A DNA stretch of 64,000 nucleotides from the NCBI GenBank assembly GCA_034620365.1, contig JAQGEQ010000011.1:806001-870000 (forward strand), given 5' to 3'. A program made the translations under genes and the position numbers. Source of the stretch: Pegea sp. RAD2-039. Its lineage: Eukaryota; Chordata; Thaliacea; Salpida; Salpidae. The notes beneath the pieces were generated by a model. That model searched no databases. It was not told the DNA's origin and was given only the letters and a program-made list of their open reading frames with translations. Positions 26,001 to 38,843 of this stretch are shown one piece after another; the stretch's first letter is position 1; each line of letters begins with the position of its first letter.

Positions 26001-27992
26001 TGGGTTAGTTTTGATTGACGAGCCTCTGAGAGCGTATCAAAGATTGAGATCTTTAAAGAAGTCTTGGAGTTAGTATATGACTCTCCTTATGGTTGTTCCT
26101 TGTAAATTATTTTATCGAACAAATAACAAATCAATCGGACTGCTTATTAGCTTTCATGATAAAATTTAGAAGTGATAAGGTTTATTTGTTAAATCTTAAA
26201 AACATGTACATTTATTCTAATTGTTTGCTATTGCTAATAACAATTTATTTCTCTTTTTTGTATTAATGTAGTTTCTATTTTTGTCTATGATTAAGTATCT
26301 TACTTAAATTGAATATTTAAATTTATGCCACTGTACTTTATGACATCATTATTAAAAATAAGTATGATGGAAAGAAACTTGTTAGACCAAACTATTTGTG
26401 CAATAGTGTTGAAGTTGTTCAGAGATATTTTGTGTTTTTTGTAAAGTTGTTTGTATTATTGTAAATAGATAGATTTATTAAAAAGAAAAACTCTATACAA
26501 CCATCTGACTGGTAAGTTTTTTAAATTACTTTTCTAATTTTTTGAAAAAGTTTGTTATTCGAAAAAATAAAGTATCCTATTATATATTAAACAATGTAAG
26601 CAAAATATTCGAAACTATATAATGGTTTTTATATGAGCTGAATTATTAGCTTAAAGAAGTATTTTATAGGAATTCACAATAAAAACATCTTTTGTCACTG
26701 ACTCAATATTCACACAAATGTTGTGGCTTTTAAATATTGGCTTTGTAACAACAACAACTTAGTATCGATATTTTATGTTTTTTCAGACTGTTGTTGAAGC
26801 CAATGGCACACATGAATAGTGAATAGACAATTAATACAATGATTTATACTTTTTCAGTCTTGCTTAATTGATTCTTTTAAGTTTGCTTTCGAATTTTTAA
26901 CGTTTTCTGTAACTTAGTTGTACTTTTTTAATTAGTTAGATTAGTTTAAAAGAATTATATTTAGCACAATTAACTTGTCAAATAACTATTTAGTGACTTT
27001 ATTTTTATTTTAAGTTTTGTTTGCACAAGTTTTTATACAACAACTTGTTAACTTTTTTAATAAATCGTCTATTTATTTCTTAAAGACTATTTATAGCTTT
27101 CTGGTTAAAAATAGTTTTAATCTATCTCAGTAAAATAATTTATATTCTTTTAATAAGATAGTAGAGTCGATTATTTAAAAAAAATGTCTTACTTAAAAGA
27201 CTTTAACCGGCCTGAAAATTTTTTTTTTTTTTGTGAATATATAATAGACAAGAGCTAAAATAAGATTTATATAATTGTAATCAACTTACTTTCTCAACAA
27301 TCTGTAAACAAACTTGATCAATAAGCTTGTACAAATAGAATGTAATTGTAATGGCTGTAGTTAAAAGGGAAACACTTGATAAATCTCTGAAGCGTTTACA
27401 TGGCTATTACCGTCTTTGAAGTATTCTGTAGTATTATCTATTTGTTGTATTGATTCAGAAAATAATTTATGTTTGCTTCATTCACAAAAGCTTACTAAAT
27501 AAGACTAAGTTACATTTGTTTATTTCTAGGAATTTTTATTGAGATTCAGAATAGTTTTTTAGTTTAGGACAACAGAGTGATTAGATAAACACAACTAATT
27601 AAAAAATGAGGTTTTTGTTAAAACTGGTTTTTAAAGTATGAATACTATAATAATATTTTTATAACCTGGCTTTACTTTAGTAACTATTATATTACTTAAG
27701 TTATATTAAACTGTGTATGACAGTCAGCACTTTTGATTTTCAAACCACATTGCATTAAAGTATCTGTGCTTTCAATTCATATACCTCCTATATTTTTAGC
27801 TTTTATATGAAGTAATATCTCTGCTGACTTATTACAAAATGTTTTAGTATAAGGTTAAGGTCTTAAATTAAATGTTTATCAACTTGGTGTGTTTATACTT
27901 AGATTTATTCTGTAAGATAGTCAAAAGACATTCAATTTGAAGTTTATTATTAGCTAAAAATTTTCAAAAAAATATAATAAACATAAATAAAA
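23054..27992. other. Spacer of the inverted repeat, right part
   Basis: 23.05-24.2 kb is extremely AT-rich upstream DNA of DIS3 with no distinct promoter motif that I can support. 24.24-25.65 kb is somewhat less AT-rich and holds short broken frames on both strands that I could not assign. The rest is plain AT-rich sequence with a long T run near 27220. Confidence 0.45.
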
Positions 27993-28290
27993 TCATTTTG
28001 CTAGTACTAGAACAATTTATTGTCTTCAAGATTAAATCCATCTAATTCCAACTTACCAATTCAAATAGATTTCATTTGCAGGTCATTTATAAATAAAGCT
28101 ATGAGACTCAAATTTTCGATCACCTTTAAATGTTTGTAAACTCATGAGTTTAAATCTCTTTTGTCAGCAAGACACTTGTATATGAAATAATTTTTATAAA
28201 TGTCAACTTTCGACAGCATCAAAAACTAGTTCAAGCTAGCTAAAGAAGAGAAAGTAGTTTTGTGAAGAATATTTGTAGCTGATTTTCATC

Positions 28291-30097
28291 ATGTTTCGAT
28301 CTTTGTATGAAGCTATCAGTGGTTACGTTCCAAAAAAAAAGTTAAAACAAAAAATGAAAAAAAAAGATTGTGAGTCAAAGTTAATATTGAACTTTTGTTT
28401 GTTTGTTTGTAATCGATTAAACATAACTACTGCGTTTGAAGTCCGAATTATTACATTTAATAAAATTACATACATTATAAGATAAACAAATTTTAAAAAC
28501 AAAGAGATTTTTACATATTTTGTGACGAAAAACTGATAACTATTCTAATCTTGAGACAGAGGAAAATGTTAAATAAAAGTGATTTGTTTTCATAATTTTT
28601 TGTATGTTATAAGTGGTAGGAGATGGAAAGAATATAAAGCCAGTACTTAAAACCATTTACACTTGTAATCCTGATTGTGAGGTTAGTGTGTTTAATAAGT
28701 TACAAATTGAAGATAAGATACAGAAGAAAGTTAACAAATATTTACTTAAAGTTAATTTCAACAAGTGTTGCAGAACCAAATTAAGCTCATAACGTAAAAT
28801 ATAAATCTAAGAAAATAAAAATTTAATTCGAAGCTATCGTGACACTTTTTAAATGTATATTTAGTTTTAGTTTGAAAATGTTTTTCTTTATTTATACTAA
28901 TCTTTAAAATCTACAAAAACATTACTAATATAGTTTTTATTTGTGTAAAATATTAAAAAATTCTTTAAGACTTTTGATTTCCTTTTAACACAGCTAATTT
29001 TGCAGTTTCTAGTTCATCAAAATTCTACTTATAATTTAAAGTATCCTGCTGTTTCCGATTGTGATATTCATACGAGCTTATACCGAAGCTGTACATCACT
29101 CAATTCAAAGCATTCAAAGGTTTTTATAAAAATTTGTTGCTGTATCATGTTTCGATAGTTTACGTTTATTATATTTGCTCAGGACTTTATTGATACTCTA
29201 CAAGAAAACCAAATTACTGTTTGCAAATCAAAACAGTGTAGTTCATCTACTACTAATATGCAACATTTAGCTACTGAAAAGGTCGATGTTTTTAAAAACG
29301 AAACCAACCTAAACATAAATAAATTATTTTTATAATAGTATTCAATTTCTTGCAAATAGGATTAACTTTATATAATTAGGATATACAGATGGTTTTAATA
29401 TTCATAACTTTCTTATTCTTCATTATTTTCTTAACTACAATTTTACTTAATGAACTAATTTTGCTTTAATTTAGTCTAATTCTTTCATAAACAGTAAAAA
29501 CTAAATATTCAAAGAAAAATATTTCTCAAGTATTCCTACTAAAAATTACAACTTCAAATAACTTTTATACTTGTGTAACTCTGTAAATCATTTGAGTTGT
29601 TTCTTTTGTAGAGACAAAATCAGAGATCAAAGAAAATCTTTGATGAAATTAAAATGATTCGACCAAGCAAAAGTGAAACCTTCACTTACGTCACCTTTTC
29701 TAATGATAATAAAACGACTAAAGTGAGTAAAAGCTTTTTCTAAGGGTATAAAGAAAATATTTCTACTTGATGTAATTTGTGATTAATGATCTAAGTTAAA
29801 AAATCAATGATAAACGAATTAATCTCGCTCTCATATAAATGTGAGAAGAGTTCAACGATTTTGAGTCGAATGACTTTTAACTTTGATTCATCTATTTGAT
29901 GGCAGAAAACGTCTAAATCACAAGTAGATACTTCAAAAATTAAGATGAGTGATTCAGATTACTGCAGTTGTAAAAGTGATTCATTTGTGTCATTTTGCTC
30001 TAACTCATCTTATAAAGAAAATTCAGATATCTTTGAATTACTTCGATCGCAACAAGCATTCAGATCTATATTTTCTGGGCCTTCTAATTTAAGTTAA
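28291..30097 (+). CDS. Unrecognised 149-aa protein, right-arm copy (or N-terminus of the tau-like gene)
   Basis: Exons 28291-28369, 28614-28681, 29612-29722 and 29906-30097 join in phase by GT-AG introns to give 149 residues ending at the TAA at 30097. The protein is hydrophilic: a Lys-rich block near residues 16-26, a basic middle part, and a C-terminal part rich in Ser, Cys and acidic residues ending F-S-G-P-S-N-L-S. I find no known domain, signal peptide or membrane helix. The next plausible plus-strand exon, 1.1 kb downstream, begins the tau-like repeats in phase 0. A possible phase-0 donor after K-T-S-K-S-Q in exon 4 (CAA followed by GTAGAT) would splice straight into it, so this may be the projection domain of one tau-like gene with a short alternative 3' end. 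The inverted copy at 13685-14925 is also open. Confidence 0.55.
28990..29548. other. Block present only in the right arm
   Basis: The right arm reads CCTTTTAAC, then this block, then ACTTCAAATAACTTTT. The left arm reads the equivalent of CCTCTTAACTTCAAATAACTTTT without it. The block has no clear terminal inverted repeats and no coding potential that I recognise. A short AAC at both junctions could be a target-site duplication or a microhomology scar of a left-arm deletion. Confidence 0.65.
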
Positions 30098-31238
30098 TTC
30101 ACATTGAAAAGTAAATAACTTTATTAAAATAAAAGAGTAAAAAAAGTTTACTTAATGAGCTTGTAGGTTACTTCATCAAACTGTTTTAGATTTAAGTCAA
30201 AGGAAAAACTGATTTGTTAAATAAAACAAATCGAAAAAATCTACGTTCGAACATTATAAATTTACTTTTAATTATACTTATATTTGTCTAATAACGAAAA
30301 TATGTAAAATAAAAGAATATAAATATAAATCTTTAGTTTATAACATGTCTTGTAGCGATTTCAACACAATTATATGAAATTAAAGTTATTTGAATCTAAT
30401 CAAATATGAAATAAAACATCTGAGTTTAAAGTTTAATACATGAGCGGCCTCTAGCTGTAAAATAATTTTTGAATAATAAAGTTTTATAAAATGAGTTGAT
30501 TGCGAAAGCAAATGTTATGATTTTTTTCTTAAATATTAAATAGAATAACAAATCTTATGTTTCCAAAAATAAATTAGAAGAAAGACAAGAAAACTCAGTA
30601 AAAAATAATTGTTCTTATAACTAAGTAAACAATTAATTATGCTCAAATGATTTGTATACTCTCTATGGAGTTAAAAAAGATTCTTTTAAAAGATATGGAT
30701 TTTTCACTCAATTGTGAACAGCTCGACACAAATTTGTAAAGTTGTACACTTGAAAATTGAAAGTTATTAAATTAAAATAATTGATTTCGGTAAAAAGCTC
30801 TCCAAACAAATCAGCTTCTTCAAAACTTGCCAATTTTTATAATCTTTAAAAAAGTGATTTACTTAATTATCAAACAGCTTTAATTTATGCGTTCAGTAAT
30901 ATCAACAATCAGAACAAGCACAATAAATATAAACTTCAAAATAAGAAGATTTAGTGATATACAATAAATATGAGTTTGTTTAGATAGATCGTGCTTCTCA
31001 AAAAAGCTTTCTATCTTCTAATGATTAGTTTAAACATTAATTTTCTTTTGTGGTTGATGCATTTTGTAAAATATTTAATTGAAAAAAAAGAAAAATTAAT
31101 TTGGCAAAACCAATAGTTATAATTAAATGCTGTTGCAAAAATCGTTAAAATAAATTAAGTACAAAAAAAGTTTACTCGAATATTGATAAACGATATAATA
31201 AGTTTCAAAAGATAACTAAATGAAGATTAAAATTACAG

Positions 31239-33751
31239 ACTCTGTCGCCATCTTCTACATCTCGAACATCTACAGAAAAAGAAAGCAAAAGAACAACGAA
31301 AACAAAAATAGTTTGCTATGTAGATAGCAAAATAGGGTCTTTTGAAAATATTAAGCATACTCCGGGCGGAGGAAAGGTAAGAAACACGCTATTGACAACA
31401 TCTGTTACAAATTTTAATCTAAAGTTGATTTTAGTAATTGGCTACTTTTTTTGATATTTGTGTATTGAGAGCTTATCTTTTATTGTATCAATATTTTATT
31501 TGTGCTTTCTCATTAATTAGAAAACTATACAGGGTACTTCCATTTTTGAGATTAGTTTAAAAAATTATATATTTGTTTATTTTATTGATAGTGTTTATGT
31601 TTGCAAAGCTTTAAAAGTTTCCAGTAACTGTTTATTATTGTAGGATCAAATAAATTAATGGTTAGAAATCCCGATTAAAAAATAGGATAATGTTTTCAAA
31701 TACTTAAATTTTCGAAATTGAACGAAATAAAAATTATTTTGATCATTTTTTATTGTTTTATACAAATAGGTCAACTCAAATTTAATAGTTTTAACTTTAC
31801 AATCCATTATTTTAAGAAATCTATTTTAACTAAACATAATTAATGCTTTTAAGGAATTTGATTGAATAAAAGGTGATTAAAATACTTTGATTGTAAAGAT
31901 AATTTTGCTGACTCAAAAAATAATTAAAAAATAGAATTAATATTCATGCTAAACTTAATATTTTTACTTTCGTATGATAACGAAAATAAATTTGGCATGA
32001 AGAATATTTTCTTTTCAAAGTTTTTATCTAAATATCAAATTTCTTGAATAGAATTTCATATTTTTCTACGTTAGTCAGAAGTGTTTTGGAAACAATTTTC
32101 ATAGAAAAGCAATAATCATTATGACATTAGAGTCTTGATTATTTGATTATGGCAGCTTACATTTCTCATATGGTCATTTTCACAGAAGTAATTTGAAATT
32201 GAACTATTGTCTTTTTGCTCATACTTTCTGCATGGTGCAAACACCTTATAGTATAATAAAGTTGAAATAAGAGCTTATTATCACAATATTTTAGAATACA
32301 TCTATAATTCAAAATAAAGTAATTTTAATTTTGTTGATTTTAAAAACTTTATTTGTAATTTTTTCATTATTTGATGATCGATTTTGATTGAGTCTTTTCT
32401 TCGTGATCTGAGGTTCTTAGATTATATGAAGAAACCAACAAAATCATATCTAATCATATGTGCTTAAAAAAATAAATGTTGATATTTATTAATAAAATTT
32501 AATTTGTTTTTGTTATTTTTATGCTTGTCATGAAAATGTTTAGATATTCATTTGGCTTTTCTCTAGAAAAAGATTTTGCACCAGGAGCTAAATCTAGATC
32601 ACGTGACTTCTAGGTGTCATTCTAAAGACAACTTAAAGCATAATTCTGGAGGTGGCTTAGTAAGCAGAATAGTCTTAAATTAATTTTCCTTTTTTTCTAC
32701 TTTTATCATTTCACTTTTGTATTTAGGTAAAAATAAAGAGCAAAAAAAGTGATTATAGCAACATCCAGTCGAAGGTAGAAAGTAAAACAAATGCAAATCA
32801 TTCTCCAGGAGGTGGAAAGGTACTTTGCAAGTATAAACCATTTACTTGATGACAAAATTAAGTTCTGATAAGATTTAAACTAAGTACTCGATTTCGTCAA
32901 CTGTTGTATTACTAGAAACTAAATCATATAATTTGAAAATAATTTCACATCAATGATGAAATGTGTTTTCGATTTTAACTTCATAATTACTAAAGCTTTT
33001 CTTTCAATCTACTTTTCTGAGTACTTGTTTGATGTAAATGATGTAAACCATATAAGATACGCAGACATTTAGATGTAAGAAAACTTGCCTAATTGTTTCT
33101 GGAAGTTTAGTTTTAAATAATTCAAATTGAAGTTTATAATTTCTCATTGGCTGTTTTTCAAGACCGATGTAAACATGTTATCAATATCTGATGGAAAGTT
33201 TTTCGGAAATCTAATTTGTTATATGCCTTGCTGATAGTAGAAACTAATTAAAGCTAAGTATTTTTGGGTTTCAGGTAAAAGTTATCAATAGAAAATTGGA
33301 TTTCAGCAACGTAACCTCTAAGTGTGGGTCACTTAGCAACAGCAATCACCGTCCAGGTCCAGTTTATTAGTATCTGTTTAAATTGTTCAGCATTCAAACA
33401 ACTTTTGTCAAAAATTTTTTAATCTTAAAGTTCAAATGATCTGAAATTTTTAAAACTTTGCTTATTGTATCAATAATCAATCAAAAATATACTAATTATA
33501 TTGTGATAAACTTAACTTTTTGCTTTTAATCAAAGTTAGAAAAATCATTAAGCTACTTTTTTAATTTAAAGATTTGTTAATTATACTTAAACTTATCATT
33601 TTAAAAATGAAGTTAATTAATTAGGTGGCGGCAACGTTAAAATATTTGATCAACCAATTGTATACAAAACAAGAAAAAAGGTAAGTATTTATTTGACGAA
33701 GCAAAAAACTACTTTTGTTTAACTACTTTTCAGGTATTAAGTTTAGAGTAA
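31239..33751 (+). CDS. Tau/MAP2/MAP4-type microtubule-binding repeat protein, intact copy
   Basis: Exons 31239-31376, 32567-32659, 32727-32819, 33275-33356, 33625-33680 and 33734-33751 join in phase. They encode a Ser/Thr/Lys-rich lead (46-aa exon) and four tandem repeats of about 31 residues ending in PGGG-like turns: [71 protein letters not shown]. The tail [16 protein letters not shown] resembles the C-terminal K-I-x-x-x ... I-V-Y-K of tau. Such proteins bind and stabilise microtubules through these repeats. The true 5' end is not settled: the exons at 28291-29923 could be spliced on. After repeat 4 the donor is the weak GTCCAG, and reading through it gives a stop after P-G-P-V-Y. The inverted copy on the left arm is damaged. 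Confidence 0.85.
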
Positions 33752-34207
33752 TTAATGAGGGTACATCATCAAATTAAAACTTTTTTGATGCTCAATTATT
33801 AACACATATTCTTTATTTTGATTAATCAACTAGCATAGATATTTATTTATAATTTAATTACTTAAAGCTAATAAAACAAAGTATCAACATTGCTAAATAA
33901 ACAATGTCTTATATAAACAATGTTTTTATAATGGCCTTTAAAACTTTAAGTTTTATTGGTTTTAAAATGTTGATAAATAACTGAAAAATAAGTCATTTTC
34001 ACATCAAATCACTGATAACTAGTTAAAAGACCAGTAGTAGGATAAATGTCTTACTAATAAGTTTTTGAAATTAAATTTGCATGTCTATAGACATTTTAAA
34101 TAAGTTAAAAATTTAAATTTTATTTATATTTATGTTTGATTACAGTAATCTTTGTAAGCTACAGTTATAAAACTTTTCTTTCTATATTTCTAACTTAGTA
34201 GATATTT

Positions 34208-34285
34208 ATTTGTGAGAATGTGTGTTAGCGGGAGGTGCTTTCTTCAGACACCCTCCTTCGAATTTATTGAAATAAATGAATATTT
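34208..34285 (+). mobile_element. SINE 3'-part copy (truncated)
   Basis: GAGAATGTGTGTTAGCGGGAGGTGCTTTCTTCAGACACCCTCCTTCGAATTTAT-like sequence is the 3' half of the SINE seen in full at 45418-45620. The head with the pol III boxes is missing. It lies just outside the right arm of the inverted duplication. Confidence 0.75.
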
Positions 34286-36357
34286 TATTTTCAGAAAAAC
34301 TTGGATTCTAAGCAGCAGTCTGTTCAATAACAGATTGTTCTATAATTTTCAACTTCTAACACAACCTCACTACCTAAAGTATTTAAGAAAAGATTTTTAT
34401 CTGAGTTTGTTTATTAGTTTCTTATCTAAACTTTCTCATAAATGTAAATGATAAGTTGACTGAATAATAAAGTATTCAACCTTATAAATTAGTTCACACA
34501 AGCAGCTGATGAAGCAAAGCAAACAGAGCTAGAAACTAAACTTAAGCTACAACAAGTAAAAATAAGATATATAAAATAATATAAGGAGTTCAGAATTTCA
34601 ACGCTACTAATAATATCACCTAATCATTTGTCGTTACCTACAGCCATAGCGATAATTTGGCTTTTTTGATGAAATTAAATACCAACAAATATAAATAGTG
34701 AGGCGTAGGACTTTTTAAACAGTTTTCTTGAAAATATTTATTAATTAGTAAAAATTTATTCTCATTTATAAGTCCAAGAAGACCCTTAGATCGAGGTATC
34801 TAAATACTTATATAAATTACGCACAGGGTACTAATTACAGTTGTTAGCCCGACAGACAGATAAAAGCTAGACTATTTAAGCTTCTAAAGCAACGTGTCTA
34901 AACCGTGGCCTTGTTATCTGCAACAACCCTTACAACAAGAACCCCACTAATGTTTGCACCAAGAACACCTTTTTGGTAAGACTTTGCACAGAGTACTAAG
35001 ACATGCATTTTTCATCTGTAAATGGCTTCTTGTGACAAAAATAAGCTAATAAATTTAGCACCATAAATATTGTGCAATAATCAAAGCACTATTGTTTAAT
35101 GAGAATACATTTTCCAATCCTAGCAAACCATCAAGCTGACGAATACCGACTTTGTAAACAAGCTCACGTGACGTAAAGGCGAAATGAGTTTCTTTGTAAT
35201 GTTAATGGATTTATTTATCAATTGTATGACAATAAAATCGTCTACAGTTTCCAATTTCATTCAGTTGGATATGCAAACCGATTTAGGGATAAAACAAAAA
35301 TTTAGATAATTTTCTGCGGAGTTTTTGATGAAAATGCTCCAACTTAGAAGTAAATAATTATAAAATTCTTTGTGTATTCGGGCCCGCTTATAGATGTGAG
35401 TCTTTTTCAGTGAAATTTTTAAAGCAAGAAATGGATATCGCAGCCTATTAAACAAAAAACATCTTAAGCAGTTTTTTTTTCAAACTGGATGCAGAATAAT
35501 TACCACCTTATCTAAATTGTTAACATTAAAATAAAAGTCAGATCTTGCAGTCAAACGACTTTGCTTAAACTTCTCTATTCTTGTTTGTGTTTGCTTGTCA
35601 GTAGATTTAATGTACTTTTATGGCATTTTTAATAAAAGAAATTTGCGACTATCTTCGTGTCAAAAAGTTTGGGAACTTTAGAATTTGCGCCCAAGTGTGG
35701 ATTAAGTGAGTGATAAAGAGCAATATAGACTAAGAGTCTATAAAAGAACAAGTTCTCGGAGCTTTAGTAGTTCATTTAGAGTCATTTACTTTAATAGAGT
35801 TCATTTTTAAAGAGATCACAGAATATTTATCTGAAGCAAATATTACAAATGTGCTAAAAAATTAAAATTTTGTCACAAAAATTTATGTTTATTGAAAAAT
35901 GTAGCAAATCATGTTTGAATGAAAAATCAAATAAAGTTGTCAACAAAGTCGCTGATGTAAAAGAATTGAAAAGTCAGATGAAGTACTAAAGTAGCTAAGC
36001 AGCATATCACAAGTAAAAATCTAAAAATTAAGCTACAAACATCATTGAAATGATCATCATCAAATAATAAGAAACATTCAAAAGTTTAAATACTTATAAT
36101 AAGTTGATACAGAGTAGAACTACTAATTTTGAAAATGTGAAATCATTCTTAACAATCAAGCTATTCCTTTAAACATGATTGCTTAATAGGATGCGATAAA
36201 TCTCATGTTTAACTGCTGGCGTTCCATTTATTTAAAAAGTAAGATACAATTTGAACCGTAAAAACTCCTCGGCCAATGTCCAAAATTATTTTGTTTGGCT
36301 GTGAAGTATTTACTACTTTTTATTCTTCCAAAAGAAAAATAAATTTGAAATTGTTGT
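34286..36357. other. Intergenic stretch
   Basis: No gene is supportable here. Several short frames lack family motifs. The sequence near 34780-35200 is slightly less AT-rich but unassigned. Confidence 0.5.
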
Positions 36358-38843
36358 TTACACGCGTGTAGTAATAGTTGAAGAAGCTTTAACACTTTTC
36401 CAAATTCCAATACAAGTAAACATAATTGCGATTGTACCGAAGTAGAACCTGAAAATAAATAAATTTGTAAAAACAAATAAAAAAATTAAATTTGTAGTGA
36501 AAATTAAATTATGACAAAAAAATATTTAGAAATTGTTTTGAATTTCAACTAAAACTTGAAAATATCTCTACCCATAAATAGTGAAAAGAGTCTGTAATGG
36601 AAGATGAAGAACCAAGTCATCAATTAAAACCACTGTCATTATTGTATTAAGTAATAATCCAATGAAAGTGTTAAATCCAAGAATCAATGCAATTTCGGAA
36701 GATTGTATAAGAGCCAGCTGGTATCTAAAGATTAAAAAAAGATTTTGTAGTATGAAAAATGAAAACTATTTTTCTAATTAAGATCAGATCAATTCATAAG
36801 CAAGAAACTTACTGCGTAACAGTAATAACATAGTTGTAAAGAAAGCTGAAAAGTATATATGAGAAATAACTCCATCCGATGCTAGTTGTAACTGATGCAA
36901 GAAAGAGAGATCCAGATATAAAGATCGTTACTAAGCCTACTACAACAGTGTTTCTATTCGGATCATTTAAAGAGACCCATTTAACCAAAAAAGATCCAAA
37001 AGCTCCTAATTAGAAAAACAAATTCTTAATTTATTATCTCAAAGTGGAAAAAGTATCTCTAAAATGAATAACAATTATCATCAACCATAAGAAAGTAAAG
37101 AAATATTTTAGCATAAAAAGTTGATTTGCAGATTACTGTTTTCAAAAACATTTGAAATAAACTAAAGTTAGACGAAATTGCTGATCAAAAGTTAAAAAAG
37201 CAAATATTGAAATAGTTTATTACCAAACATAGTGGCTAATGTAGAAATAAATCCGTTTAATTCAGCATTTGAATCAATAAATGACCAAAGACTTTGGGTA
37301 TAATTTACAACGAAAATCCAACCATTGAAAATGGTGGCCCACCATATCGACCAAAGTAAAATTTCTTTGTCAGTATAAGCTCTTTTGAGAGAAGAAAAGA
37401 TGCTTTTGCAAACCGTCCTGCATCTGTCACATACAGATTGGATGTCTGTTGACTTTGAAGAAAGTTAATAAAAACACTTCTCATTAAACACAAACTTTAT
37501 TGTAATTTAAATAGTTTTGTATTAAATTTTATGCAATCACTCAAAAAAAAGTGTAATGATTAACAAAGAATTATAAAACAACAAAACAGGAATAAAATAA
37601 TGTAAAATTAATTACCATAAAAGTCTAATAATTATAAAATATCAAACATATTTGCTGATTAACATCAAAATGTTAGCAGACTAAACTTAACTATTTAATT
37701 AGATAACTTTACTTACTGCCCTGCAATTTGTGCTGATTAAAGTTTCTTCTGATGATTCAACATTTTTATTTTCAATGTTTTCATTCTGATTAAGCAAGGA
37801 AGAAGATTTTGGCTTAGGTAGAAATAAAGCTACTAAAAGAGCCAAAGAAACAAATGATAGGCTGATTATGGAGAGATATCTTAAATCTATATCTGCAAAT
37901 GATACTAAAAGCTGTCCTGTTGTATAAGACATAAAAGATGACAGTAACAAAACTGATCTTGTGTAAGCTGTATATGCTTGATGGTATTCTTTGGGAGCAA
38001 TACTGTAATGAAAATTGCAATTTAAAATTTATTCCTTTAACATTTTTGTCTATTAGCTAAAGCAAAATAACTGATAAAAGTAATCTTACAAATCATAGCA
38101 AATGTTTTCAATTAATTATCAGCATATAATTTATCTACCTATAGATGTAAGAATTATAAGCTACTTCAGAAGCAGTACCAATGGCAAAAACAAGTTCAAC
38201 TATCTGCATCATTAAGACAGTTTTTCCAAATATGAGAATAAAATAGCAAGCGACCCACCTAAGATGCTGTTTTTATAACTATTTTATTTAAACATTAATA
38301 AAATAATCAAAAATGTTATTAGAAATAAATTATAAAAATTAACTTTTACAAAGTTATATTTGTTTACTCTAAAAGAATTTTATTTTCACTTACTTTAATT
38401 TAATTTTGTTTTGTTTTATAAAAAAGGGGGTATTTTATTATTTTGTTGATAAATTTATAAATTACAAGAAACTAACCCAACAGCCTGCATTATAATCACA
38501 GGCTTATATTTCAGAAAATCTGTTGTTAAGAAAACAGGAAACAAAAATACAAGATAACCATATGTCCACACTGGAAGAATTTTTGAAATAATTTCATCTT
38601 CTGATATATTAAAATGATCTGTCTGAACAATAAAAATTGACAGATTTAAACAAAATTTCAACTAAAATTATTTATATTAGAAAAGTATAGTAAGAATCAG
38701 AACTTAAATCCTACATCTGATTAAAGTATGCCTACTTGTAAATAAGGAACAAAAAATGGTTCAGAAGGAAGAAAATGAACACAAAACCCATAAATGCACA
38801 AAAGAACAGCTCCAAACTTCCAGTTTTTAGAAAAGCGCTCCAT
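36358..38843 (-). CDS. SLC19 family folate/thiamine transporter
   Basis: Eight exons on the minus strand: 38736-38843, 38477-38622, 38139-38258, 37717-38002, 37224-37452, 36813-37005, 36572-36724 and 36358-36448. They join in phase to 441 residues, within the range expected for this family of plasma-membrane carriers (reduced folate carrier SLC19A1, thiamine transporters SLC19A2/3). Diagnostic blocks: the N-terminal L-C-I-Y-G-F-C ... L-P-S-E-P-F-x-x-P-Y-L; the helix-2/3 region with F-P-V-F-L-T-T-D-F-L-K-Y-K-P-V-I; I-G-T-A-S-E-V-A-Y-N-S-Y-I-Y; Y-T-R-S-V-L-L-L-S-S-F; a central hydrophilic loop rich in Glu/Asn/Ser; then W-S-I-W-W-A ... F-V-V-N-Y-T-Q-S-L-W. About twelve membrane helices are expected. 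The last exons (I-L-G-F-N-T-F-I ... D-L-V-L-H-L-P) match the conserved C-terminal half. The exact substrate (folate or thiamine) cannot be read from the sequence. Confidence 0.92.

Larger units (their letters stand above)
27993..34030. repeat. Right arm of a large inverted duplication
   Basis: This is the inverted partner of 9838-15212 (spacer about 12.8 kb). Exons, introns and flanks align with scattered substitutions and small indels. A block of roughly 560 bp at about 28990-29548, inside the second intron of the 149-aa gene, has no counterpart in the left arm. The right copy of the tau-like gene has no disabling change. Confidence 0.9.

Noticed and set aside
34212-34451. 79-aa open frame on the plus strand
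   Set aside because: It starts in the truncated SINE copy; no domain and no splice partner.
37305-37493. 62-aa minus-strand frame starting M-C-L-M-R-S
   Set aside because: Wrong frame of SLC19 exon 5; the correct frame shows the W-S-I-W-W-A and N-Y-T-Q-S-L-W motifs and keeps phase with its neighbours.
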